A DNA stretch of 64,000 nt, taken from an uncultured Clostridium sp. Lineage in GTDB: Bacteria > Bacillota > Clostridia > TANB77 > CAG-508. The stretch is from positions 1 through 64,000 of the forward strand of contig CANSPP010000003.1 in NCBI GenBank assembly GCA_947648905.1, in the 5' to 3' direction. Below are positions 9,830 through 19,445 of this stretch, piece after piece. The notes beneath the pieces were generated by a model, which did no database searches, was not told where the DNA came from, and was given only the letters and a program-made list of their open reading frames with translations. A program made the translations under genes and the position numbers. Within the stretch, counting starts at the first letter, position 1; the number at the start of each line of letters is the position of its first letter.

Positions 9830-10225
9830 TTACACTCTTCTTCTTTTTGGTGGTCTACATCCGTTGTGTGGTATTGGTGTTACGTCTTTAATTGCACTTA
9901 TTTCTAAACCTGCTGTTTGAAGTGCTCTAATTGCAGCTTCTCTTCCAGCTCCTGGTCCTTTAACAAATACTTCTACTGATTTTAATCCGTGTTCCATTGC
10001 AGCTTTTGCAGCTGTTTCTGCAACTTGACCTGCAGCAAATGGTGTGCTTTTTCTTGAACCTTTGTATCCTAGTTCTCCAGCACTTCCCCATGCTATTGCA
10101 TTTCCTTGTGTATCTGTAATTGTAACTATTGTATTATTGAAACTAGAATGAATATGTGCTGCACCTTTTTCAATGTTTTTTCTATTTCTTCTAGCTACTT
10201 TTTTTGTTGTTACGTTTTTAGCCAT
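9830..10225 (-). CDS. rpsK: Ribosomal protein S11
   Basis: 131 aa. Platform protein of the 30S subunit; [15 protein letters not shown] and the C-terminal [15 protein letters not shown] are diagnostic. It stands between rpsM and rpsD. Confidence 0.97.
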   Translation of the reverse strand: MAKNVTTKKVARRNRKNIEKGAAHIHSSFNNTIVTITDTQGNAIAWGSAGELGYKGSRKSTPFAAGQVAETAAKAAMEHGLKSVEVFVKGPGAGREAAIRALQTAGLEISAIKDVTPIPHNGCRPPKRRRV

Positions 10226-10268
10226 TTTGCTTTTTCCTCCTTATTCAAATTTGATATTTGATTATGAA

Positions 10269-10637
10269 TTATTTCTTAGATTTGCTAACTAACTTTCTAG
10301 GACCTTTTCTAGTTCTAGCATTAGTTTTAGTTCTTTGACCTCTAACTGGTAATCCTTTTCTATGTCTTAAACCTCTGTAGCATCCAATTTCTGTAAGTCT
10401 TTTGATGTTTAATGCTACTTCTCTTCTTAAATCACCTTCAACAGTATAAGCTTCGTCAATTACTTTTCTTATATCGTTTACTTGATCATCTGTTAAGTCT
10501 TTTATTCTAGTATCTGGGTTTACTCCAGCTTTTTCAAGAATTTTTCTAGAGCTTGATACACCTATTCCATAAATGTATGTAAGTCCTATTTCTACTCTTT
10601 TTTCTTTAGGTAAGTCTACTCCTGCTATACGAGCCAT
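10269..10637 (-). CDS. rpsM: Ribosomal protein S13
   Basis: 122 aa from MARIAGVD. The open frame extends six codons further (TTG), but the GGAGG ribosome site 11 nt before ATG 10637 fixes the start. Helix-hairpin-helix [14 protein letters not shown] and [16 protein letters not shown] are typical. It contacts the 30S head and P-site tRNA. A 209-nt structured stretch separates it from rpmJ. Confidence 0.97.
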   Translation of the reverse strand: MARIAGVDLPKEKRVEIGLTYIYGIGVSSSRKILEKAGVNPDTRIKDLTDDQVNDIRKVIDEAYTVEGDLRREVALNIKRLTEIGCYRGLRHRKGLPVRGQRTKTNARTRKGPRKLVSKSKK

Positions 10638-10846
10638 ATTTTTTTGCACCTCCAAAATATTATTTGTTTTTTTATTAGTTGTTTGTTTTAAGTTTTCTAA
10701 AGGTGAAATGCACTAGCGTTTACTCTAGCCTCTTTAGAATTCTTTAAAACATATATATAAACACAAATTTGATATGTAACCCCTAAAATATTTTTCAGGG
10801 TTCACAGCCGCTACCTAATTTGTGTTGTTAACTTGTTTTAGGATTA
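10638..10846 (-). promoter_or_regulatory. Structured intergenic region before rpsM
   Basis: No gene. It contains an outer inverted repeat AACACAAATT / AATTTGTGTT (about 10760-10826) enclosing AACCCTGAAAA / TTTTAGGGGTT, plus a weaker CTAAAGG / CCTCTTTAG pair near 10697-10736. This is unusual inside an otherwise tight operon and could be an r-protein autoregulatory site or an RNA-processing site. I cannot match it to a known leader. Confidence 0.5.
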
Positions 10847-10960
10847 TTATCCTTGTCTTTGTTTGTGTTTAGGGTTTTCGCAAATAACTCTAATTACACC
10901 TTTTCTTTTTATTACTTTGCATTTATCGCATATTGGTTTTACTGATGGTCTTACTTTCAT
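10847..10960 (-). CDS. rpmJ: Ribosomal protein L36
   Basis: 37 aa. Starts [14 protein letters not shown], ends PKHKQRQG, and carries the zinc-binding cysteines and histidine of the C+ form. The ribosome site GGAGGTGCTAGGTA precedes ATG 10960. It lies between infA and rpsM in the normal order. Confidence 0.96.
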   Translation of the reverse strand: MKVRPSVKPICDKCKVIKRKGVIRVICENPKHKQRQG

Positions 10961-11027
10961 TACCTAGCACCTCCTTGGTTTTGCTTTGTTTATATATTTT
11001 TGGGTTAATTTTTTACTTCATTTGTTT

Positions 11028-11246
11028 TTATTTAGCTCTCCATGTAATTCTTCCTCTTGTTAAGTCATATGGTGAAAGTTCTACTTTTACCTTGTCTCCA
11101 GGTAAAATTTTAATGTAGTTCATTCTTAATTTACCTGATATATGAGCTAATATTTGATGTCCGTTTTCAAGTTCTACCTTGAAGTTTGTATTTGGTAAGG
11201 CTTCTACTACTGTGCCTTCTACTTCTATAACATCTTCTTTTGCCAT
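11028..11246 (-). CDS. infA: Translation initiation factor IF-1
   Basis: 72 aa, the standard length. One OB-fold ([42 protein letters not shown]). It binds the 30S A site during initiation. Located between map and rpmJ. Confidence 0.98.
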   Translation of the reverse strand: MAKEDVIEVEGTVVEALPNTNFKVELENGHQILAHISGKLRMNYIKILPGDKVKVELSPYDLTRGRITWRAK

Positions 11247-11332
11247 TTTTTCCCTCCTATTAAGAGTTTTTTAGTAGTCATTATGTAAAATTTGGCAATT
11301 ACACATAATAACTACTTTATTATACATCAACA

Positions 11333-12103
11333 TTAAAGGATTGTCAACACTTCTGGCTCTTTTTCTGTAATTAAAATTGTATTTTCATAATGTGCAGCCA
11401 AACTTCCATCTTCTGTTACAATTGTCCAGCCATCATCAAGCTCTAAAATATTGTGCTTTCCTTGTATAACCATTGGCTCTATTGCAAGTGTCATACCTGG
11501 TTCTAATCTAATTCCTTTGCCTGCTTTTCCGTAATTTGGAATTCCTGGGTCTTCGTGCATTTCTCTACCAATTCCATGTCCTTGGAATTCTCTAACTACT
11601 GAATATCCTTGTGAATGAACATATTCCCCAATTGCGTGACATACATCACCAATTCTGTATCCTGGTTTTGCATATTTTATTCCTTCAAAAAATGCTTGTC
11701 TAGTAACTTCTACTAATCTTTTTGCTTCTTTTGATACATTTCCTACCATAAATGTTCTTGCTGCATCTCCGTTAAATCCATTTTTTAAAGCTACTGTATC
11801 TACGCTTACTATATCTCCATCTTTTATGATTTTATTTTTTGACGGAATTCCGTGTATTACTTCGTCATTAATTGATACGCATAATGATGCTGGATATGGT
11901 GGCACACCTCTTATTCCAATGTCATATCCTTTTTCTGCTGGAATTGCACCTTCTGCCCTTATAATCTTTTCTGCTATTTGGTCTAATTCCCATGTTGACA
12001 TTCCTGGTTTTATTTCTTTTTCTAATTTATCGTATAAAACGGCTACAACTCTACAAGCTTCTCTCATTAGTTCTATTTCTTTTTTTGATTTGATTGTTAC
12101 CAT
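11333..12103 (-). CDS. map: Methionine aminopeptidase, type I
   Basis: 256 aa. The pita-bread metalloenzyme removes N-terminal Met. Metal-site regions are visible: VSVDTVALKNGFNGDAARTF (two Asp), GHGIGREMHEDPGIPNYG (His) and LAIEPMV (Glu). It follows adk with 20 bp between the genes. Confidence 0.97.
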   Translation of the reverse strand: MVTIKSKKEIELMREACRVVAVLYDKLEKEIKPGMSTWELDQIAEKIIRAEGAIPAEKGYDIGIRGVPPYPASLCVSINDEVIHGIPSKNKIIKDGDIVSVDTVALKNGFNGDAARTFMVGNVSKEAKRLVEVTRQAFFEGIKYAKPGYRIGDVCHAIGEYVHSQGYSVVREFQGHGIGREMHEDPGIPNYGKAGKGIRLEPGMTLAIEPMVIQGKHNILELDDGWTIVTEDGSLAAHYENTILITEKEPEVLTIL

Positions 12104-12123
12104 TTTGACGCCTTCTTTCTAAT

Positions 12124-12792
12124 TTATTTATTATTTTCTATATACTCTATTACATCTTCTGCTACGTCTTTACCTAATTTATTAATACTTTTACTAACTA
12201 GAGCTGAATATAAGTTTCCTTTTTTCTCATAGTATTCTACAAGTGGACTTGTTTGTTCAAAATAACTATTTAATCTTGATTTTACTGTTTCTACATTATC
12301 ATCTTTTCTTGTTATTAATTCGTGTCCACATACGTCACAGATTCCTTCTTTTTTTGGTGGATTTAATGTTATATTATATACTGTTTTACATTCTTGATTT
12401 GAACATACTCTTCTATTTACTATTCTTTCTATTATTTCTTCTTCTGGTGTTGTTAAATTTATAACCATATCTACTTTTTTATTTTCTTTTTCTAACATTT
12501 TGTCTAATTCTTCTGCCTGTTTTACTGTTCTTGGAAAACCATCTAGTATAATTCCTTCTTGTACATCTTTTTCTTTTAATCTATTTTCTACTAGTCCAAT
12601 TGTTACATCATCTGGAACTAAAGCTCCTTTTGATATATAGCTTTCTGCTAATTTTCCTAGTTCTGTCCCTTCTTTTATATGTTTTCTAAAAATGTCCCCT
12701 GTTGATACTTGTGGTATTTTTAATCTTTCTGCTAAAATACTTGCAATTGTTCCTTTACCTGTTCCTGGTGCTCCTAACATTATAATATTCAT
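12124..12792 (-). CDS. adk: Adenylate kinase with zinc-type LID
   Basis: 222 aa. P-loop GAPGTGKGT at residues 7-15, and a LID domain with two CxxC-like pairs (CSNQEC ... CDVCG), as in Gram-positive enzymes that bind zinc. It equilibrates AMP, ADP and ATP. Normally adk follows secY directly; here 4.3 kb separates them and adk has its own promoter and leader. Confidence 0.97.
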   Translation of the reverse strand: MNIIMLGAPGTGKGTIASILAERLKIPQVSTGDIFRKHIKEGTELGKLAESYISKGALVPDDVTIGLVENRLKEKDVQEGIILDGFPRTVKQAEELDKMLEKENKKVDMVINLTTPEEEIIERIVNRRVCSNQECKTVYNITLNPPKKEGICDVCGHELITRKDDNVETVKSRLNSYFEQTSPLVEYYEKKGNLYSALVSKSINKLGKDVAEDVIEYIENNK

Positions 12793-12823
12793 ATTTTTTA
12801 TATCCTCCTTGTCAAAAAATTTC

Positions 12824-12844
12824 GCCCCTAATTTTGTTAGAGGC
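12824..12844 (-). terminator. Terminator-like hairpin in the adk leader
   Basis: Minus strand GCCTCTAA-CAAAA-TTAGGGGC (one G-U pair) followed by GAAATTTTTT, between the adk promoter and its ribosome site. It is placed as an attenuator, or it ends the upstream metallopeptidase transcript. Confidence 0.6.
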
Positions 12845-12867
12845 TTAATTCCTTTTTTAACATTTAT

Positions 12868-12896
12868 ATTTTAGCTTATTTGAACTATTTTGTCAA
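12868..12896 (-). promoter_or_regulatory. Promoter for adk-map-infA and following genes
   Basis: TTGACA (12896-12891), a 17-nt spacer and TAAAAT (12873-12868) on the minus strand. This would re-start transcription of the distal ribosomal genes after the insertion between secY and adk. Confidence 0.65.
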
Positions 12897-12969
12897 TCAC
12901 ATATTTACAGTTTCTATCATTATATGTTATAATTATTGTTGTAGAGCAAAAATAGATGGAGGTATAAAT

Positions 12970-13152
12970 ATGTCATTAGTATATGAAGATGAAACAAATC
13001 AAGCTCTTTTTCAAAATAATTGTTTAGCATTAACTATCAGAAAAGAATATCAAATTCAAACAACATACAAAATATTTAATAAAAGCTTAACAGTTAGTTT
13101 TAAATCTATATTTGCTGGAGCTGTATTGACAATACTAAATATATTTATTTAA
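12970..13152 (+). CDS. Small hypothetical protein
   Basis: 60 aa, start ATG behind ATGGAGGTATAAAT. Residues about 43-60 are hydrophobic (IFAGAVLTILNIFI at the C-terminus), which suggests a membrane tail. No family is recognised. It converges on the metallopeptidase gene, and the two 3' ends overlap by a few bases only if the latter is read through its CGG shift. Confidence 0.5.
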   Translation: MSLVYEDETNQALFQNNCLALTIRKEYQIQTTYKIFNKSLTVSFKSIFAGAVLTILNIFI

Positions 13153-14114
13153 ATTTTTTATCTAGTTTTTGAATTTGTTTTTGAGTATAAATTACAAATT
13201 CATTTTTTTCGCCCACTTGACCTATATGATTACCATATCTAGTAATTTCCTCTTTTAGTTTCTTTAGTTCTTCCTGACTTTTTACTTTTTTAAATTGTGG
13301 TTTAAAATATTCTGTATAACATAATTTTTGTACTGCTAAAAAATGATTTTGGATTTCTCCGAGTGTATATTTTTATTCTTTTTTCAATCATTTTTCTATT
13401 TTTTATGTTTTTTTCTTTTTTCAAAATTCTTCTGTCGCTAGCAATTTTATCTCTTGCATTCATCATCTTATCAAATGAATTTCTTAAAAAGTCATATGAT
13501 TTCTTTCCTGCAAATTTTTCAAACGCTTCTTTGAAATCATCTGTGTTTTCTAATATACTTGTTAACAATTCTTTGTAACCTAATACATATGTTATTTGTT
13601 GCAATAATGCGCACAAGATTGGAAACGATTTATTTTGAATTGCTTTTACTTTTATTCCAAAGTAATTTGTATTTTCTTGTTTTTTGTTAAATACAACAGA
13701 AATTATGAGCTGTATAGCAACCTCGTTTATGGCAAGGCCAGTTATTTTATATCCATGCAATTTGCATAGTCCCATTTGTTCTGGCATTGCCCCTATGTTG
13801 TTTTCTTGGTTGCATTGTATGTAGTGAATTATCTCATGAAACATTATTTCATCTATTTCTTTTATGTTTTCTTCATCTCTCATATATATTGAGTTTGTAG
13901 AAACTATATAATTAACATTTGTATATTTTTCTGGTATTTTTGCTAAATACATTTTTGATTTTATAATATGCTCATACATATAGTTTCCATCAAAATCAAC
14001 CATTATTGTTTCTATTTTTTTTATAACTTCTGTTGCTATTTGCTCTATCTCACTTTGCGTAAGTTCTCTGATAGGCTTTATATCATATCTTTTTAGTTCA
14101 TGATTTTTTTTCAT
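13145..14114 (-). CDS. Putative HExxH zinc metallopeptidase, +1 shift at CGG
   Basis: Frame 0 covers 251 codons from ATG 14114 and reaches CGG at 13361-13359. Unshifted, it ends 23 codons later. Skipping the C opens another 71 codons with a normal charged composition (GEIQNHFLAVQKL ... KLDKKFK), for 322 aa. The motif FHEIIHYIQ (about residues 93-101) is a gluzincin-type zinc site; a downstream glutamate (INEVAIQ) could be the third ligand. No signal peptide or transmembrane segment is seen. The ribosome site lies inside the 3' end of the kinase gene, so it is probably co-transcribed with the hybrid kinase. Substrate unknown. Confidence 0.65.
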
Positions 14115-14118
14115 ATAG

Positions 14119-16641
14119 CTATCCTTTCTTCATAAACTTTGTTAATGCTTTTTGTAATTCCTTGAAGTCTATTGGTTTTGATATGTGTTCATTCATTCCA
14201 GCTTTTTCTGCTTGAATTATATCGTCCGCAAATGCGTTTGCTGTAACTGCTAATATTACTACACTTCTTGCGTCTCTTCTTGGCAATTTTCTAATACATG
14301 ATGTTGCTTCATATCCATCCATAATAGGCATTTGTACATCCATTAATATTGCGTCAAAATATCCTTCTACACTGTTTCTGAAAATGTCTACTGCTTGTTT
14401 TCCGTCAAATGCTTGTGTTATTTTTACTCCTTGCATTTCAAGTATTTCTGTCGCAATTTCCATATTTAACTCATTGTCTTCTACAAGTAAAATTCTTTTT
14501 CCTTTTAATTCTTGTAACTCTTCTTCTCTTTCTTCTTTATTATCTTCTTCTATTTCTTTTATTGTTTCTAATGGTAGTACAATGTAAATTTCGCTACCTT
14601 TTCCTGGTTCGCTGTTAATTTCTATTTGTCCATTTAATGTTTGTACATTGTTTTGTACAATTACCATACCTAGTCCTGTTCCACTCATTTCTTCTGAGTG
14701 AAATCTAGTTTCTCTTTCAAATGGTACATATATCTTTTTCAAGAATTCTTTACTCATTCCAATTCCGTCATCTATTATTCTAAATGTGTATTTAGAAACG
14801 AATTTACCTTCAATTTCATTTATTTCTATACGTACGTTTCCGCCTTTTCTTGTATATTTTAAAGCATTTGATACTATATTGTTTATAATTTGTCTTATCT
14901 TTCCCCAATCACTTAAAACATAATCATTCTTTATATTACACTCAATTTCAAAATTTTTCTGTTGTATAAATGCTTGTTCTTTAAATACCATAAGTGTATC
15001 TTCCAATGATTTTGTAATATTAAATTGAGTTTTTGTAATTAGTGGCATATTTTCTTCAATTCTAGATACTTCTAATATGTTGTTTATAAGTTCTAATAAT
15101 TGTGAACTTGATATATTTATTTTTCTTAAATAATCCATTACCCTTTCTTTGTCGTCATGTTGTGATATTGCCATATTAGAGAAGTTTATGATTGCGTTTA
15201 ATGGTGTTCTCATATCATGAGACATATTTGAGAAAAATCTATTTTTCGTTTGTGTTGCTGACCTCATTGCTGCAAGTGATTCTCGTAAAACTTCTTTTTC
15301 TTCTAATTCTTTCTCTTTTCTAGCATCTGCATCTTGGAATGCAAATATAACTTCTGTTCTATTTTTTCTTACATATTCTTCACTATATAGCATTCTAACA
15401 TTTACCCATTTAAATTCACTATTGAAAGCTCTTCTAAAGTCTCCTCCAAAGCTTTTTACATTATTTCTTACTAATCTACGTATATTCTCTATTGAGAATG
15501 TTTCTTTAAATTCTTCATAAGCTTCTTTTTCCATTATATTTTGAGTAAACTCAACAAATGAGTTGTAATCTCCTGTTTGTGGTATAGATTGTATGTATTC
15601 TGAGCCTTTTAATATTGTGTATTCTCCTTTTTCAAAGTCTACTAGGTAAAGTGCATAGTATGAGTCACTTAACACATTTGTTATTCTTGAATATAGTGAT
15701 TTTCCTTTTTCTGCTCTTCTTTCTGAAAATGCTAAGTATACTATTAAAATTGAGAAAAGTACTGTGGTACTATAATAAGCAATTAATATAACTCTGGTGC
15801 TGTTTAGCATATCTCCATATGATGTTTTTACAAGAATTTTCCACCCATTGTATGTTTCTATTGTATATAATCCTGCTTTTGAATTTATACGTTCATCTTC
15901 TGAAGACAAATTAACAATTTTCTCTTCTTCAATTCCTAATTTTGAATATATTTCATCTATGTGTTTTTCTTCTTCATTTGTTTTTGTGTTTTGCTCACTA
16001 TCTCCTTGGTGTATTATATTTCCAACTGCATCTGTTATGTAATAACTTGTACCTTTAGGGAATATTTCTATATCTGACCATGTTGCTATTCGTTCTGGAA
16101 AAATGTTTATTGCTAATATATCATTTGTGTCCGCTATTTTCATCGCAGCTATCACTACTGGTTCTTTCGTTTCAGTAGAATAATTAGCATTTGTGTATAT
16201 TATTTCTCCGTTATTTGTTTCTTTAACTTTTTGATACCATTCTGTTTGAGTATAATCTTGTTGGTTTTCTTGTCCTCCAACAGTATAATATTTATTATCT
16301 ATTACTGCATATATTTTTGCATTGTCTACTTCCAGTATTTTTCCATAATTGTTAACAACTTTCTCTAATTGTTTTTCATCTATGCTTCTTCTATTTTCTT
16401 CTTTTATTTCTTGTATCTTTACTGCTACTGTTTTTAGTAATGCTTCATTTTTTCTAAGATATGTTTCTTGTGTTGATTTTATTTTTTGTGGTATTTCCCC
16501 ACCCATGTCTTCTAGACTATCTGTAAATTGTCCGCTTGCAAATATTAATAATACTGCACCTATAATAAAACATACTAATAAAAATATTGTTATTAAGACT
16601 GTGTGATTTTTTCTGTCTATTTCTCTTCTTATTTTTTGCAT
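14119..16641 (-). CDS. Hybrid sensor histidine kinase with receiver domain
   Basis: 840 aa from ATG 16641 (AAAGGG ribosome site; a GTG three codons earlier is possible). Transmembrane helix about 15-35, a Cache-like extracellular sensor about 38-285, a second helix about 288-310, a PAS-like region about 320-435, then HisKA with the phosphorylatable His in FFSNMSHDMRTPLNA. The ATPase has N, G1 and G2 boxes (NIVSNALKYT, DDGIGM, GTGLGM). A C-terminal receiver has Asp in ILMDVQMPIMDGYEAT. The Hpt protein lies 16 bp upstream on the same strand, so the pair makes a phosphorelay. The output regulator is not in the window. Confidence 0.93.
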   Translation of the reverse strand: MQKIRREIDRKNHTVLITIFLLVCFIIGAVLLIFASGQFTDSLEDMGGEIPQKIKSTQETYLRKNEALLKTVAVKIQEIKEENRRSIDEKQLEKVVNNYGKILEVDNAKIYAVIDNKYYTVGGQENQQDYTQTEWYQKVKETNNGEIIYTNANYSTETKEPVVIAAMKIADTNDILAINIFPERIATWSDIEIFPKGTSYYITDAVGNIIHQGDSEQNTKTNEEEKHIDEIYSKLGIEEEKIVNLSSEDERINSKAGLYTIETYNGWKILVKTSYGDMLNSTRVILIAYYSTTVLFSILIVYLAFSERRAEKGKSLYSRITNVLSDSYYALYLVDFEKGEYTILKGSEYIQSIPQTGDYNSFVEFTQNIMEKEAYEEFKETFSIENIRRLVRNNVKSFGGDFRRAFNSEFKWVNVRMLYSEEYVRKNRTEVIFAFQDADARKEKELEEKEVLRESLAAMRSATQTKNRFFSNMSHDMRTPLNAIINFSNMAISQHDDKERVMDYLRKINISSSQLLELINNILEVSRIEENMPLITKTQFNITKSLEDTLMVFKEQAFIQQKNFEIECNIKNDYVLSDWGKIRQIINNIVSNALKYTRKGGNVRIEINEIEGKFVSKYTFRIIDDGIGMSKEFLKKIYVPFERETRFHSEEMSGTGLGMVIVQNNVQTLNGQIEINSEPGKGSEIYIVLPLETIKEIEEDNKEEREEELQELKGKRILLVEDNELNMEIATEILEMQGVKITQAFDGKQAVDIFRNSVEGYFDAILMDVQMPIMDGYEATSCIRKLPRRDARSVVILAVTANAFADDIIQAEKAGMNEHISKPIDFKELQKALTKFMKKG

Positions 16642-16657
16642 TATTTTCACCCTTTCA

Positions 16658-17008
16658 TTAATCTATATTTGTAATTACTGTTATTGTGTGTTTATAGTCT
16701 TCTTGCAATCTTTGATAGATTTCTTGTGTTTTTTCGTATTGTTTGCTTCTTATTACTTGTACAAGTTCATTACTAATAGAAAATAGATTTTCTAAACTTA
16801 AATTACCTGCTACTCCTTTTAATGTATGTGCCTTTTTTTCAATTTCTTCATAGTCACCTTTCTCCCATGCTTGTTCTAATTCATTGTAAGTGTTTTCTTG
16901 TAAAAATCTTTTTAAAAAACGTTGATATATTGCTTCTGAACCGCCAAATCTAGTTAGTGCTGCATTATAGTCAATGTTTAATTCCTTGCTAGCTTCTTGT
17001 AGATTCAT
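16658..17008 (-). CDS. Histidine phosphotransfer (Hpt) domain protein
   Basis: 116 aa from MNLQEASKEL (ATG 17008). A longer frame with ATG 17020 abuts AAGGGG too closely to be the start. The motif AHTLKGVAGNLSLENL contains the phosphoryl-accepting His. All-helical, no other domain. Paired with the hybrid kinase downstream as a phosphorelay intermediate. No REC-output protein is adjacent. Confidence 0.9.
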   Translation of the reverse strand: MNLQEASKELNIDYNAALTRFGGSEAIYQRFLKRFLQENTYNELEQAWEKGDYEEIEKKAHTLKGVAGNLSLENLFSISNELVQVIRSKQYEKTQEIYQRLQEDYKHTITVITNID

Positions 17009-17094
17009 TTTTCTACACATCCCCTTTTTAGTTTTATTTGGTTAATATATTATCATAATTTTGGATTTTTTTCAATAGAGTAAAACGCAAAAAA

Positions 17095-17126
17095 AATTGC
17101 CAAAAGGTCCGTCCCTTCTGGCAATT
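17095..17126 (-). terminator. secY terminator made from a mini-palindrome
   Basis: AATTGCCA / TGGCAATT arms flank an AAGGTCCGTCCC core. On the minus strand the hairpin is followed by eight T residues, just past the secY stop. It is a member of the repeat family also at 6489 and 50073, here working as an intrinsic terminator. Confidence 0.75.
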
Positions 17127-17133
17127 TCTTATT

Positions 17134-18453
17134 TTACTCTAAGAATCCTTTATAGTGTCTCATTGCTAATTGAGATTCTAATTGTTGAACAGTTTCTAAT
17201 GCAACACCTACAACGATTAGTATTGATGTACCACCAAATGCTATGTTTAGATTTGTAAATCTTAATAACATTGGAAGTATAGCAATTACTGCTAAGAATA
17301 ATCCACCAAACCATGTTAATTTTGATATGATTGATGATAAATATTCTGTTGTTGGTTTTCCTGCTCTAATTCCTGGAATAAATCCACCATTTTTCTTAAT
17401 ATTGTTTGATACTTCTGCTGGATTGAATGTAGCGTAAGTATAGAAAAATGTAAATGCTACGATTAATAGTAAATAAACAAGTGCATTTGCTAGAGAATAT
17501 CCCCATCCTACACTAGATGTAGATGTAGCGATTGAGAATTTATATAATCCTGCTAAAAATCCTGTTTGATTTGCTATATCTTGTACAAATATTTGTATAA
17601 TCATAGCTGGGAAAGTCATAAAGCTACTTGCAAAAATTACTGGCATAACTCCTGCCATAGCAAGTTTTAATGGAATATGTGTGCTTTGTGCTCCAACCAT
17701 TTTTCTTCCTACTACTTTTTTAGAGTATTGTACTGGAACTCTTCTTTCTGCTTGTTGTACAAATACAACTCCAGCAACTAAGATTAATGCTCCTATTACA
17801 ACACCTATTGCAGTTAGTAACCCTGTTGTACTAAATCCTGTACTTGTCATTATTAAGTTCCAAACTGTTACTACTCCACTTGGTAATCTAGAAATTATTC
17901 CTATGAAAATTAATAATGATATTCCATTACCAATTCCTTTGTTTGTAATTTCTTCTCCTAACCACATTAGTACTGATGTACCTGCTACAAGTCCTGTTAC
18001 TACTAATAGACCTGTTAAGAATGTGTTGTCTACAAATATTCCTGTAGATTTGTATGATAGATAAATACCTATACCTTCTACTATTGCAAGTACAATAGTT
18101 AACATCTTTGTATATCTATTTATCTTCTTTCTTCCTTCTTCTCCACCTTCTTTTGTTAATTTTTCTAAAGATGGAATTATCATTGCTAATAATTGAATAA
18201 CAATTGAAGCTGTTATGTATGGGCTAATTGTCATTGCAAAAACAGAAAATCTTGAAAAAGCTCCTCCTGAGATCATATCAATTAATCCTGCAATTCCGTT
18301 TGTTCCTCCCATTGCTTCGTTTAATGCTACACTATTTACTCCTGGTACTGTTATATAGCATCCTAATCTAAATATTACTATTAATAACAATGTGTATAAT
18401 AATCTTTTTCTTACATCAGGTGTCTTTAACGCGTTTTTTATTGTTTTAAACAA
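17134..18453 (-). CDS. secY: Protein translocase subunit SecY
   Basis: 439 aa with ten predicted transmembrane helices; PGVNSVALNE in the N-terminal loop, RRVPVQYSKK near the middle and the C-terminal QLAMRHYKGF are family hallmarks. It forms the export channel. Its start follows the rplO stop with no gap. Downstream, where adk is expected, there is a terminator and the phosphorelay genes. Confidence 0.98.
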   Translation of the reverse strand: MFKTIKNALKTPDVRKRLLYTLLLIVIFRLGCYITVPGVNSVALNEAMGGTNGIAGLIDMISGGAFSRFSVFAMTISPYITASIVIQLLAMIIPSLEKLTKEGGEEGRKKINRYTKMLTIVLAIVEGIGIYLSYKSTGIFVDNTFLTGLLVVTGLVAGTSVLMWLGEEITNKGIGNGISLLIFIGIISRLPSGVVTVWNLIMTSTGFSTTGLLTAIGVVIGALILVAGVVFVQQAERRVPVQYSKKVVGRKMVGAQSTHIPLKLAMAGVMPVIFASSFMTFPAMIIQIFVQDIANQTGFLAGLYKFSIATSTSSVGWGYSLANALVYLLLIVAFTFFYTYATFNPAEVSNNIKKNGGFIPGIRAGKPTTEYLSSIISKLTWFGGLFLAVIAILPMLLRFTNLNIAFGGTSILIVVGVALETVQQLESQLAMRHYKGFLE

Positions 18454-18888
18454 TTAAATCACCTCTGCCTTTCCGCCTAAAGCTTCGATTTCTTCTTTTG
18501 CTTTCGCTGTAAATCTTGTAGCTTTAACATTTAATTTTTTCTCTAATTTTCCTGTTGCTAATACAACGATACCATCATTGATTTTTCCAATAATTCCTTC
18601 TTCTAATAAACTTTCAGCTGTAACATCTGTTGCTTTTGATTTATTTAACATTTTGAATGTTACTTCTGTATAAGTTTTAGCATGAATATTTGTAAATCCT
18701 CTTTTTGGTAATCTTCTATATAATGGTGTTTGACCTCCTTCGAATCCTCTTCTTACGCCTCCACCACTTCTTGCTTTTTGTCCTTTATGACCTCTTCCAG
18801 ATGTTTTTCCATTTCCAGAAGCCATACCACGACCTACTCTATTTCTTTTTACTTTTTTTGCAGTTGGTTTTAAATCGTCTAATTTCAT
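18454..18888 (-). CDS. rplO: Ribosomal protein L15
   Basis: 144 aa. The Gly/Arg-rich N-terminus ([21 protein letters not shown]) is typical; it binds late in 50S assembly. It directly follows rpsE; rpmD (L30), usual between them, is absent. Confidence 0.97.
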   Translation of the reverse strand: MKLDDLKPTAKKVKRNRVGRGMASGNGKTSGRGHKGQKARSGGGVRRGFEGGQTPLYRRLPKRGFTNIHAKTYTEVTFKMLNKSKATDVTAESLLEEGIIGKINDGIVVLATGKLEKKLNVKATRFTAKAKEEIEALGGKAEVI

Positions 18889-18925
18889 TTAAGCTTGCAC
18901 CTCCTCTTCTTTTATTTGTATTTTT

Positions 18926-19411
18926 CTATAAAATCTCTTCTACTTTTTTACCTCTTTTTTTAGCTACACTTTCAATTGTTTGCATTGATTTTAATCCTTC
19001 AATTGTAGCATAAACAACGTTTCTTGGATTGTTTGTTCCAATAACTTTTGTTCTGATGTTTTTATATCCTGCAAGCTCTAATACTGGTCTTACGCTTCCT
19101 CCTGCGATAACTCCAGTACCGATAGCAGCTGGTTTTAACATAACTTTTGCACTACCAAAAGTTCCAACAAATTCGTGTGGTACTGTTGTTTCAACAACTG
19201 GTACTTCTACTAAATTCTTTTTAGCTTCTTGGATTGCTTTTTTGATAGCATCTGGAACTTCAGCTGCTTTACCATTTCCAACTCCAACGTGACCATTTTC
19301 GTCTCCAACAACAACTACTGCACTAAATCTAAAAGTTCTACCACCTTTAACAACTTTGGCAACTCTGTTGATAGCAACAACTTTTTCTTTTAATTCATTT
19401 CTTTCTTCCAT
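18926..19411 (-). CDS. rpsE: Ribosomal protein S5
   Basis: 161 aa when started at ATG 19411 ([11 protein letters not shown]), which matches the family and has AAAGGAGG about 14 nt upstream. The open frame reaches further (19456), but that part is repeat-derived. [22 protein letters not shown] and the [12 protein letters not shown] loop are diagnostic. S5 supports decoding fidelity. Confidence 0.95.
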   Translation of the reverse strand: MEERNELKEKVVAINRVAKVVKGGRTFRFSAVVVVGDENGHVGVGNGKAAEVPDAIKKAIQEAKKNLVEVPVVETTVPHEFVGTFGSAKVMLKPAAIGTGVIAGGSVRPVLELAGYKNIRTKVIGTNNPRNVVYATIEGLKSMQTIESVAKKRGKKVEEIL

Positions 19412-19445
19412 GAGTTTTTGTTTTTCCTCCTTTTTCTTATATGTC

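Noticed and set aside
14384..14618. Many Leu/Phe/Ser-rich plus-strand frames opposite the minus-strand genes
   Set aside because: They are antisense shadows of AT-rich coding genes, without ribosome sites or family resemblance.
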